From positions 10,206,169 through 10,270,168 of the forward strand of contig NC_087072.1 of the NCBI RefSeq assembly GCF_026151205.1: 64,000 bases of DNA. The letters are read 5' to 3'. The position numbers were made by a program, and so were the translations under genes. The notes beneath the pieces are model-generated. The model ran no database searches. It had not been told where the DNA came from and saw only the letters and a program-made list of their open reading frames with translations. Within the stretch, counting starts at the first letter, position 1. Each line of letters opens with the position of its first letter. Positions 48,480-60,800 of the stretch are shown piece by piece. This DNA comes from Bolinopsis microptera (Eukaryota; Ctenophora; Tentaculata; Lobata; Bolinopsidae).

Positions 48480-49065
48480 ATCACGTGATCAAGAGCGCTC
48501 CTACTAAATCGCTTGCCCAAATTATAAGAAAATTCTTTTGAAAAGGCCCTTTGGTTGTGAAATTGATCAGGATCGGTGTATTTTTGGACGCTGATTCCGA
48601 ATCACCCCCCATGACGTACGGTAAAAATGCTTCCCTGTAGAGTTATGGGCAAAAAACCGTTTTGGTCACGTGACAGGCTAGTATAGTAAAACACGAATTC
48701 GATTGTTTAGGGCTCGGGTTAGGGTTAGGGTTGTGGTAAGGGTTATGGATAGCTTCGGGGTTATGGTTAGGGCCGTTAGGGTTGGGATTTGGGTTTTGTA
48801 AAACCGTTTTGTATGGCTGCAAAACCATAAAAACCGAAGTCACGTGAAATTTTTGTAATTTTTTTAAAATTAGTAAGAGCCGATCAAGACAGTTTTTTGC
48901 CAATATCTCGCGGCTCGCCAAGGGAGCAATTTAACTTTATGTCATAGGGAGTGATTCGGAATCAACGGCCTAAAATACATTGATTCAGGTTGGTTTCAAG
49001 TTTCAACTGTCGGGAGCCCTTTTAGAAAAATCTCGAAGATAGAGTGTAAAATGATTTATAGCACG
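48480..49065. mobile_element. Telomere-like-core element, copy 2, with both inverted ends
   Basis: The left end (AAATCGCTTGCCCAAATT, AAAAGGCCCTTTGG, GATTCCGAATCACCCCCCAT) is mirrored at the right end (GAGTGATTCGGAATCAACGG, GAGCCCTTTTAGAAAAATCT). The middle holds TTAGGG repeats (GGGTTAGGGTTAGGGTT near 48716) flanked by CACGTG palindromes. No ORF is credible; the Asn-Pro repeat frame is just the translated telomere-like repeat. Confidence 0.75.
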
Positions 49066-49559
49066 TTTGCAATCTTTGTGCATTGTTGGACTGTGTGAAA
49101 AGTTATACAATATTACAAAACCAAAAGCGCAAAATAACCTATGACTTTTTTAAAACCTTAACTTCCCAAGCCTATACTTGATACTTATAGGAGATAACGA
49201 TAAATTAGCTTAGTTTAAAAGAAGGCGTCACAAGACACAAAGATTCCCTGCATATTGGTACTCATAGTCATATCAGTAAATAACGTAACCACCATGTTTG
49301 TAGCGCGATGCCTTACTGTGCCGCGCCGCGCACTCAATAACAAATAAGGCTTCTCACAGCGACATGCTGGCTAGATCGGCGAAATGCGCTACTGTCAACT
49401 GTGCCGCGCCGAGCTGCCATGAATTGACATCGTCAATTAACCACCATGTCCTTTGGCCTTTGCGAGGTCGTTTGACACGTTTTATTCGACGTGCAAACTC
49501 AAAGCGAAAAGGGGTATTCAACATCAAACATGTAGCAATAAGTCGCAAATTGTTCATTA

Positions 49560-49700
49560 TTACATATTAATATTAATGGACTAGAGCTAGCCCGGCGCGC
49601 GCTATAACGAATTCGTATCACTTGCCTCGGGCTAACATTTCGAGAAGAAAGCGGCGCGCGGTATGTGGTATAGTACTTCGAAGAAATTTAGACGAGTAAC
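49560..49700 (-). repeat. GC-rich dispersed repeat, copy B (inverted)
   Basis: Reverse complement of blocks at 22440-22530, including CTCGTCTAAATTTCTTCGAA and TTTCTTCTCGAAATGTTAGC. Confidence 0.65.
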
Positions 49701-50024
49701 ATCCGTCAAGAGATCATATCGTGCACATATTACATAATTACTAAACATAAAATAAAAATATATACAATATATATATATATATTACCTGGCACACCAGTCC
49801 CAATGCGCGGCGCTCTTTCCGAGCTTCTGAGACTGAGAGGAGCGAGCAATAGACTAGCAAGCTAGGTATAGTGTATAGTAATACTAATATAATTTGATAG
49901 TATAAGGGAGTAGTGTTTAATTCTAAATGATTCATACATTGCGCTAGCGTAATTTAACACAATCATCAATGACAATACTAATGTAATATCTAAACCTTAT
50001 CGGTCATACTCATAATTATCACGG

Positions 50025-50150
50025 ACTTTATTTTCAGATCACGCTAGTGAATACATTAGCGTGAATAATTAAGCCCATGAAAATTATGTCTGTGGCTTTA
50101 TTATTATTAAAGGTCCGTGAATAATAAAGTCTGGTAATTATTTCCATTAA
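50025..50150. repeat. Fold-back segment with CACGGACTTTATT ends
   Basis: ATCACGGACTTTATTTTCAG near 50029 is answered by GTCCGTGAATAATAAAGTC near 50113. Inside is a second hairpin, CACGCTA/TAGCGTG (about 50041-50064). Confidence 0.5.
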
Positions 50151-50159
50151 TAATTTAGT

Positions 50160-50280
50160 TTGTAGGTTTATAACCTACCAGGACGCGCGCCGAGTTGGAC
50201 TCTTTGACGGTCCTGGAATATTTGGAACAAATATTTTACGAGTATCACCTAATCACCCGTTAAATTTTAGTGTGTGTCTT
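50160..50280 (+). repeat. GC-rich dispersed repeat, copy C
   Basis: Same-sense match to 22540-22640: GGTTTATAACCTACCAGGAC, GCGCGCCGAGTTGGACTC, GAGTATCACC. A partial inverted copy lies at about 50960-51070. Confidence 0.7.
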
Positions 50281-50519
50281 ACATATGCGTAGATATGTGT
50301 GTATGGTGTAGCCGATTACAATATTTGATATTAGTATACTACTACTAGTATAGGACAAATATAATAAGTCCACATATTAGGCTTTCCTGTTCACAAACAG
50401 ATTGTCATTGAATATATGGCGGAATTGGGAATGATAGCAGACAGACTGAGCGCCGCTCAGTAAAATTAATGGTTAGTTTGACTACTATACGGCCGACCCA
50501 TCTCAGGGAAAGAGTGGGA

Positions 50520-50890
50520 TAATGATTAATCACTCTACACTCGACTGTCACGTGACTTTTTTAACTCATTCTCTAGCTGGTTCTGAACGACTTTTCGAAA
50601 CCCTAACCCTCTAATCTGATCCCAACCCAAACCCTAACCCAATCCTTAACAAAAACATATGCTGAAACCCTAACCCTAACGAGAAATTAGACTAACTTCC
50701 TTATACGGTCATATCACGTGATCGATACAGTTTTTCGCCAATATCTCGTCAGGAGAGCATTTTAACCCTATGTCATGGGGGGTGATTCGGAATCAGCGTC
50801 CGAAAATACATCTATTGAAGTTGGTTACAACCATCTGGGGCCCTTTTAGAACAATCTCGAAGATCGACTGTAGAGTGATTTAGCACGCTC
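50520..50890 (-). repeat. Telomere-like-core element, copy 3 (inverted)
   Basis: CCCTAACCCTAA-type repeats near 50600-50680 are followed by ATATCACGTGATCGATACAG, GGGGGGTGATTCGGAATCAG and GGGGCCCTTTTAGAACAATC. These are the right-end blocks of copy 2. Confidence 0.75.
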
Positions 50891-51070
50891 GGAAAGAGTG
50901 ACTCAACTCTCCCAAAAAGGGCAGGTATGAGGAGCTGGACATCTCCCTCATTCCATATTCCATTAACGGGTGACACTCGTAGACTGAAATATTTGTTCCA
51001 AATTATATATCCCAAGCACCAAGACCGTCCACGAATCCGACTCGGTGCGCGTCTCGGTACTGGTAGGTTT

Positions 51071-51732
51071 TGGTGCACCGGGTCAGTCAATGGACACGTG
51101 TGAAGACTAAAAACTAAATGAAACACTGCCATTCGGTTTCTTTATAAAAGACTACATAGCATTAACAAGCATACACAAGCGATAAAAATGAGTCAATATT
51201 CAAAAATAATAACATCCGTTGATATACATTTATTGGCATTGGCAGCCGAGTTAACGGTTAACTTATATCCATCAACAATCAAAATCAATCACATTCGATT
51301 TAAAAATTGAAATCCGTTTAGTCAAAATCAATATTTTAAGTACATATCAACACACTAAGACTAAGAACTATTTTACATATAAATGAGAATTCGTATTGAA
51401 ATTACACCAAAAAATAATAGTATTTATGTAACTATTAGTATTAAAGGTTGTATATATTAACGAATCCGTGAATAATACAACCACACGTTAACTTAGAGTC
51501 AATGTTTGCGTGAGTGTTATTAGATTGTTAATGAGAATGACAGCATTGTGATTTGTGGGTATTAATGACGTGATTTTTTCTGTTAAGGCTAAGAGAACTA
51601 TATTATTATCATCTTCAAAAATGTAAAATCAAACCAGGAAAAAGTTAACAGTTTAAAATATTTAGTTATAAAAGAAATATTATCGACGGAATTTATATCA
51701 ATCTGTTAACAGCTAAACAGTGTTCATTACAG
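51071..51732. other. Intergenic, no gene recognised
   Basis: AT-rich sequence between the dispersed repeat and the 3' end of the kinase gene. No ORF, repeat or element is recognised. Confidence 0.4.
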
Positions 51733-51738
51733 TTTTAT
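51733..51738 (-). terminator. Polyadenylation signal for the LRRK-like gene
   Basis: AATAAA on the minus strand, about 145 bp past the kinase stop codon. Confidence 0.55.
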
Positions 51739-51881
51739 TGTTCAAAATGTAGAGGTCAATCGCAAGCAACATTGTTTAACATCAAAATTGAACATTTGAC
51801 GATCATTTGAATGAAATGAGCACTATACTACTTTTATCAAAAACAACCTCGACCTACATCACCAAAATGTAGATACTAATA

Positions 51882-54800
51882 CTACAACAATCCACCGGCT
51901 TGATAAATCCGATTACAAGACATAATGTGTTCAACAGGGGGTTCCTCCAGAACCACCGCGAACATTCCATCAGGATAGTCGCCCTGTTCAGTAAGGGGCG
52001 TATCTGAGAGGAAGTGAGAAGCTTCAGAGAACCTGCCCATCCCACACACGCACACAAATACCCCTGCTTGGTAGTTGGAGTTGTACAGGTCGTGTCTGTT
52101 GTCGATATGCCGGACTGGACTGTTGAATGACATGGAGTGGATCAGTTGCCGGGGTTCCGAGCTCCTGGCCGGTTCGGGGCAACTTTTCCGGGTCAGCTCA
52201 GTTTCTATAGTCGAGACTGCCTCTCCTAAGAGATTGTCTTTAGGCATATACGGTAAAATAGTCTGAATTTCACGAACACACGGTCGGATGTAAGTAAGGA
52301 AACTGTGTTTCTTCCTGGTGGAGAAAAGTAAGACTGCTCCGTGGTTGGTGCCGACCCAGAGTACCTCCTTGGTAGCAGCCAGACATGTGCATTTTATGTC
52401 CCTACAGTCTACAGACAGCTGGATCTGATCGCTTCTCAAATCTATCCCGAACTTAGATGCTCTCTCTTTCTTGAGGTTAAACATCTGGATATAGGTTGAA
52501 TTTACCGTGGTAGAAAAAACTTTGTCTCTAGAGATCACAGCACAGACGTCCTCATCTAAACCTTGTGTGAATGTGTAACGCTTTATCGATTTGAAATCAG
52601 AGGAGACTACAAAAAGCTCAAATCTTGTCATGATGATAAGTTCAACTACAGCTAACTCGTCGACTTTGGACATATTCATTAGCCGCTTAATACCAGTCGC
52701 GTTCTGCTCAGTACTCTCCGTACAGCCTAAATTCCGAGATCTATTTTCTAGGATCTTAACAACTTCATCATTGGTGGGGAGCTTGAACTGTTTGTCGACC
52801 TCCTGGAGCTCGTACAGTATAGTCCGTGTTACAAACCCATGACAGTGTCCTACAAATATGAAGTCGTCGGTGGAAGCGAGACAGTTCTGAACGTGCTGGT
52901 GGCCGCTCCCAAAACTCAGACACTCGGACATGCTTTCTAACTCAGGCTCTTCTTCGTTACAGAATCGGAAGAGTTTTGTGGAATGTTTGGAGGTAGCTAA
53001 CACTACGATTTTATCTCTATACTCCACTATGTCTCTTATGAGAGTGCATCCTAGTTCCAGATCTCCATCATGAAGCATCGCTACATCCAGGGTGCTCCCT
53101 TTCATCAGCATGATTTTGCATGTTTTATCTTCAGAAGATCCTACCCATATCGTTTGTGTAAGCTGACTGTAAACAGTGCACGTGGCTCGTGCACTGATGG
53201 CATTCGGTGGCATCGTGTGACCCAAGAACATTTGGTAGCCAATGTGACTCAGCATTTTGCCGACATCTTTCATCTTAGGGCGCTTCAGAGGATCTTGAGC
53301 CCAACATTCTTCCATCAATTTCTTCAAGTTTCGCATTCCAAACCTTGTCATTCTGATAGACTTATAGCCCGCAGGTCTGATATTAGCAACGACACTCTTA
53401 TTGATATCAAACCTGTGCATACCAGTATATGCCTTCTTCCGACAAATCCCCTCGTAAAGTAGAAAAGCAAAAGAGTAAACATCTACAGCCTCAGTGTACT
53501 CCTCCAGTCCATGATAGACAAGCATCTCCGGAGCTTGGAATCCGGGGGTACCGTGAAACCCCTTCACTCCACCACTGCCTACCGTTCCTGCTATCCCATA
53601 GTCGGATAACTTAACGTTGGGGGTGACGCCCACTTCCATGGAGAATACCAAGATGTTGGCAGGTTTGATGTCTCTGTAAATTACGGTGTGCTTGTGAAGG
53701 TAGGCTAGAGCGCATGCTGTTTGGTGAACTGCCTTGTACAGGAAGAGTCTTGGAAGGGAGTTTTGGCTGCTCAGTTGATGTTCCAGATCATGACAGGGAG
53801 CGAATTCAATGACAAGGCACTGCGTAGGTCTCAGACTCACAGCAAGCATCTTGACAATGCAAACATTGTCCATTTTCTTGAGGATGTTAACCTCACGACG
53901 CAGTTCCAGGTATGGAGCTTCTGGTTTCATGGGGAAGCTGTTGAAGGTCTTAACGGCTACAGGCTGTCCTCTCAACATCCCGCGGTACACACTTCCAAAA
54001 GCTCCCCCACCAAGCCGGGTCTCAGCTGTCTCTTTGTACTCGATTTCCCCGTAGTTGTGTAGTGAGTCCCTCTCAAGATCTGACAGATAGATATCTGGGA
54101 TCAGATTAGCTAGCTTAACCAAGGAGTCAGGGTGGTTGGGACACTCGATAACGTCACCATCAGCCAGGACTTGCAAACACTCGTCATAAGTGAAAATGTG
54201 GGAGTGGCATTCCGAACAGGGGATCTTTTGTAGCACTTGATTTTCACAAAAACCAGAAGTCAGCCCAGGATACCAATCCTCGACTAACATGCTGATAGTG
54301 TCGATAATGTGACAGAGAGCACGGCGACCCATGTAGCCCCGGGACACAACAAAGTTGATCCCTTCCCGGTCTTCCTCGTCAAGAGGCAGAATAAAGAGAT
54401 GGAGGTTAGGGGTGGGAGAAGGATAGTCCTCGTCTCCAAATCTTCAGATAGTGATCAGTCAGGAGCTCGTATCTTGCGGGGTTCTCTTCAAGTTTTAACT
54501 CTTCTTTATCGTTGTTTAGACCGTTTACATCTGAAAATGAACAATTAAGAACTCTTTAGTTTATCTAAAGATCTCTGTACTGCATCATTTGTTAAAAATT
54601 TAAAAGCAGCAATATTTAGAATATTCTGGGACGGAATGAGCGTGTATTTTTGATTGAATTTACCATCATCGATCAGAATATCATCCATATCGAGAGAAAG
54701 TTCCATAAGGTTTCGAGCAGCCTCTACTTTTGAGAAAATATCATGATCAGGAACTGGAGTCATATCTTGAAGGGTAGGAGCAAGATCAGAGCTATATTCC

Positions 54801-57800
54801 ACTTCCAGTCTGCAGTCCTGATCGGACGTTCCTGAGGTGCCACTGGTCTGGGACCCGAAACTGTACTCTGAGGAATTAGTAATAGTAGTATGTACTACAA
54901 TAATAAGTCACACGATTCTAATCGAGACGCATTATGAGAATTGTTTTACAAAAATTTAACATGGCAACCTCAACTTCTTTTGGAAAATTTAAATACTCTA
55001 TTATCGAAGAAAATTAGTCGAACAGTCATTGAGTTAGTTTTTGATTCATTAAATACGTTACCTGAGAATCTATCAGAGGAAATGGTAGTGTGACGAGAAC
55101 TTTGACTCATAGCATTGCTTCTCTTTCTAGTGAGGGCAGCTTTACCCACTCCGTCTGACTCTGTGATTAATACAAGTTTTGAAAAAATAATTACAAGTTT
55201 TGGATTTAATAGACCATGTACACTGTTATGTATACCTTATCGGACCTTATTTGGACGGACATTACTTGAACGCTGGAGGCCCTAGCGTTCATCTTAATGT
55301 CCGTTCAAATAAAGTCCGTTCAATTTTTGTCCGTCCAAGTTAAAGTCCGTTGAAATTTTTTCAAAATTTTTTCCATTTCGAACTTTTTGTCCAGAATATG
55401 ACAACTTTGAGAACTTTATTGTGCCGTAAGTTAACGACGGAAAGGTTCTCCTTGGTCCCCCGGAGGCACAGAAAACTCTACTACTACTACTACTACTAGT
55501 ATATGATGTTTTCAAGGGTCACTTGGCGGAAAAAAGTCAACAAAATTATGGCACTCAACAACATAGTTCATGAACTAGTCCCCGCCAACATGGCAAACAT
55601 GTTCCAGCCTCTAAATTATACGGTAAATCGTGTTGCCAAGGACATTGTCCGACGTTGTTATAGTTCATATTACTCGGGGGGCGGTAATGAAACAGTGCTA
55701 GGAAAGCTCCACGTGATGTTAAGGTTAACCTAAAGTTGTCTAAGATAAAACCACTTCACGCCGAATGGCTTTTAAAAGTTAACACTGAAATGCAGGACCG
55801 GGGTAGTTTGATAAAAAAAGGTTTCCATAAAGCTAGAAATCACTGATACTTTAAGCATGGACTATTTCATGCACGAAAACCCATTTGATGAAGATGATAT
55901 GTGATATTAGACACTGACCATGTACACATATTTTAACATTTTACTGCTTAATGACTACTTTTCTTACTTACTGTATAAAAAATGGATTTAAAAATAATTT
56001 GCTGAAATTTAAAAAACGTCAAAAAAATTGGAAAAAAATTCGGATTTTTGATTGTTTTGAATGCCTTCGAGCGTTCATATTAATGTCCGTTCATAATTAT
56101 GTCCGTTCATGTAATGTCCGTCCAAATAAGGTCCGATAAGGTAAAACATAAAATTGCATTTCCTACTATAAGCGGGAATTCAGATTTTATACATTGTAGC
56201 ACGAAAAAAAATCAACAAACTATCGCGATCTCAGATTTCTGTAAAATAACAAGGCGGTATACTAAATATATTTGATATTATAAATGAACAAAAGTTGAAT
56301 TACCAAAAATGCTTTCTCCACTGAACTGACGCTCCCTGTCGAACTGAGGACTGCAAAGCTGAAACATTTTACTTTATAGCCATAAAAATAGTTATAATTA
56401 TAGGAATAGGATGTATAACTTTCACCAGATAAAATTTTCATTTCAGTTCGATATTGTTAATTTTCATTTGAAAGAGATTTCTTAACAATTCTGATTTCAA
56501 ACCTCATTAGAAACTGAGAGTATGTAGCTGAGAGTGGAGACAAGAATCCTAGGAATGAAGCCCGAGGGAAGATTCTTGAAGGAGATCTGTCTCTCGAAAT
56601 ACTCCAGATCGGATGGAATGGAGTAGGTCACGTCCTCCTCTTGTGGCAACAGTGACGGGATCAGGATCTGATCAGCATCTATCTTCAGCGCGATCTCAAA
56701 CCTGCGAACGTTTTCAGTTTAGAACTGTACCGTTCTTTGCATGTTCGATTAATAAGGTTTGTTGAAATTCGTTAACTTATATAATTATATGAAATTATTG
56801 ATAAGTTTGGGAGATTAATATTCATTTTATGAAAATTTCCAGAACCAACTTGAAAGCCACTCACCTATTTAAAATGCGAAGGTACTGCGGGAACATGGTT
56901 TCCGGGAACCGCTTATCCTTCAACATGTGTCTGATTTTGTGCTGCTTGAGAATCCCGCTCGTTATGTAGGGGTTTTTCTCACGTATCGTAACAATTTGGC
57001 CCATCATGCTGCACAGCCAGCAGGGATCCAGGAAGTACTGGTTTTGTAGCGACGGTTCCTGGTGTGACGGTTATAATTGGCTAGCCTCACACGTAAGAAC
57101 TCATTAAGTTCCGGGAGAATTAGATTAGTTATCGGTGTTCGTTTCCACATTAAATTTAATTGTCTTCACTTTCACTGGCGAGAATTCGAATGACCTCATT
57201 AACAGCCTTCACAACCAAAATCAATGACGGATTCGTTCATTGAACGATACAAAATTATTGTAATATTTCCCTAATGAATTGGCCAAGGGGACTAATTTAC
57301 TAATACATTACAGGAAATGATACGTATGGCAGAAGCCTCTCTATTGCCACGCTTCTTTGTTGAATCGTTAGTACAATCCATCAGTTAGTTAATTTATAAT
57401 TTTGGGTTGTTTTGGGAACCAATGATCTCCGTTAATAATGGCCTTTTTCAGGGAAAATTGGGGGCATAATGTTGCACACTTTTGTAAATGGTTGTTTTTG
57501 ACTGTATGACATAAACAATTTCTATTTTTTTGTATGATATAATATTCTGCCAGAAAACTTTAATTTCTCCGCCTAAACGTTTAGAACCGAATGACTAGTT
57601 TTCTATCATTATATACAAAGCCAGGAATCTAGACAGACACCACACAGTAACACTAATTCAGTATCTGCAGTAATTCCACTCTCAACATACAAACAAAATC
57701 AGCGGACCGCTCCAAATCCAATCTCATTTCCTGTACCCTCATCATTCTAGTTCTACATATTTTGACCAATAACAAATTCAAATTCCACAGCTGTCACTTG

Positions 57801-60800
57801 TAATTCCGCCTTGTACATTTCTACTCTCACTCATTTAAACACTATACCGTCACTCATTAGTCATTTCTTATTCCTCTTGTTTTGCCTCACCAGTTCCTTG
57901 CAGCACCTGTTACCTACCTTCACCTGTACTCCCATCTCTTTCCAGTCAATATGTTATATACTCCACTTCTTTTACTTGTTCCCACTCACGTACAACAGAT
58001 AGACTATGAGTCGATGCTAGGATTCGATACTTGATACCTTTTCAATATATGTAATGAATTGATCACGTGATTTCGTATTTGCATAACGTGGGACCATACT
58101 ATATTTATTACAAATTTTAATATGATAAAATGTTTTGCAGTATTTGAACATGACTTTCTAAACGCTTGTTTTATCTCATATTAAATAGTTACACCTGTTG
58201 AGTTGTTCAAATGTTTACAAGGGGATCAGTAATCAGTTTAAATTTGCAAGCTGTTCGTTTGAAGTAGTAACTAAAGAACTTTTCTCAGTCTACAAGTCAG
58301 TCAGAGGCAACGTGTAGTATAGGTGCGATGATATGTTGTAAATAGTGCGTTTCCGCACTCACAGCACTTATATGTTGTGTCTGTAGCCATTGGGTATCAC
58401 ATTGACAGGTCTAGACACCAAAGTGAATTTAAGGAAACATACCATTGATGTGCGAGACCTCTACAATCGACGCATGATTATCCTTCTCATCCACCATTCA
58501 ATTTTATTATATCTTATTATATACCATTAATATTATATAATAATATGCCATTATATGATTATGTGCACCATTAAACAATATAATATTATATATTATATGT
58601 TAGTTTGATGCAGGAAATAAATTGGTCTATTAGAAAACATACAGAGAAATTATCGAATTGCTTCAATACCGATTTATCGCAGTTGTCCTATTGCAATAGT
58701 GAACAGTTCTACATATGTAATATGCCAAGTTGCCAACGCTGTAATTTCGCTTCGGAGCTTGTGCGTGCAGTCAAACCTTTATATTATACCGTGCCTCTCT
58801 ATACTTGGTACCTTGATATACCGGGCCTCTTCTTTCCCCAAAACTATATTTTATTGAGCTCGTTATATGCACGAAGTGTGACTTATAATTATCATTGAAA
58901 GTAGCTATGGAAGCATGAAAACGATGTACCTCGAGGTGACCCGCTTGTCATAATTATCACAGCTCACAAAACGACACAATACGTGCATACAAGGCCCTAA
59001 TCCAGTATACGAGACGCTTGACAGGTTATTTGGGAGACTACAGCTATTGAGGATTTGGATCATGTCTCTCTTTACCGGGTTTTTCTATACCGTGCACTTT
59101 TCGTTTCTCCCGAGAGGCCGGTATATTAAAACTCAATGAAACTACCGGACCACGCCCATATAGAGGTTTAGTGAATAGTGTAGGATCTGCTCTGTGTTCA
59201 TTGTTCGCTGTAGTAATCGTCGTTTAGACCACTCTTTTACACTAGAGCAAGTTGTTTAGTTTCGTGGCACTCTTTAAGTGTGTAGTAAGAGATGTATCGC
59301 GCATGTACTTCTATGAGGACACTGTAAAACGGGCTTCGTACACAAGAATCATTTATTCGCAAAACTTTTTAAAATGTGCCGAATTTAAAGGTATGCCTTG
59401 AAAGTGGTAGCTAATTTACGTTTGATATTCGAAAGCCCAAAGGAAAAGATTTATATCATTGATCGATGGCTTGGTGTTATTTTTAAGTAACATCTACAGT
59501 TTCACTTTATACGCAGTCGACCTTGATAGACGTTTCATTCTTAGACCATGGCAATCCTTGAGTTGATCCTGATGGTATTAACGGCCAGTACGCTCCTCCT
59601 CAACACCTGGCTAATCTACAAACAGTTGAGATCCTCTGGAGCTGCCCCAGAGGACAAGAAGGATCACCACCACAGCTCTTTTACTTTGATGATGATATCT
59701 GACATTCTGCTGAGTTTACATGGGTGTATCGTTCAACCTCTAGGTTTGTGTTTCTACTCATTTGTGTTTCTACTCATGGTGTCCAGACTCCAGTCTCCAG
59801 CAGTCCACCGTCTCTACCTATGCTCCAAACAAACATAAATCCATGTAAATATATCCACGGTTTGCATCTATCCAAATTCCAACCACTCCAGGTCCAGTGT
59901 TTGGAGTCGAGAGCAAAGAGCTGTGCAGTGCTAACAGTTACCTGATCCTCTTCCTCAGCTCCCTCAACCTCCTCTCAGTACTTCCCATCACGATGGAGCG
60001 GCTCCTCGCTGTCTTCTTCCCCTTCATGTGAGTCCAATAGCACACAGTCTTACTCACCACAGTACAAAAATTCATTACACACTGTTAATTAAAGCAATAG
60101 ACATTATCATTCACATATATTTCGTGCGGTGGACTTCCTTATGGTTTCACTGTCTAAATAGCTCCTCCTACATCTGACCAAACTTGAAAACTCCGCTCGC
60201 GCTGTCAGCATGAAAAGAGACATGTCTAGACTCTAGAGTCTCACACAAGTATATCACTAGATTAAAACTGCAAATATCCCAGGTACAACCAAACCAAACC
60301 CCGCACAAGAGTACTGGTATTTTCAGCGCTTGTTGCCCTCTTTCTCCCCTCCCTCTCCCTTCTCCTCCTCTACTACGAATCAGTAAGCTGTGACGTCACC
60401 GTGACAGAAACTCTGGATGTCACGTGTATTATATCCCCCTGGGTACACACCCACTCCCTGGTGCACCATATCCTGGTAAAGGGGCTCACTTTCCTTGCGC
60501 CGCTCCTTCTCAACGTGGTCGCCTACACCGCCATACTCCGGCTACTTCATCTCAGGGGCATGTGTAGATACAACATGAAGTGTACTAAGATATCAATCAG
60601 GGCCGGTGCTGTGTGTGTAGTTTCTATCATGACATGGATTCCTACTATTGTTGCTAGAAACTTCTTCAATACTAACAATGTGACTGTCATAAAGGCGACA
60701 GAATATGTGTTTTATTTCAACACTTTCTTTGATCCCATGATATACATTTTTGGGGAAAGGGTCCTTAACATGATACCTTGGTTAAATCCACCATCATCAG

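Noticed and set aside
48643-48921. Asn-Pro repeat protein
   Set aside because: This is the translated telomere-like repeat on the opposite strand, inside a TIR element.
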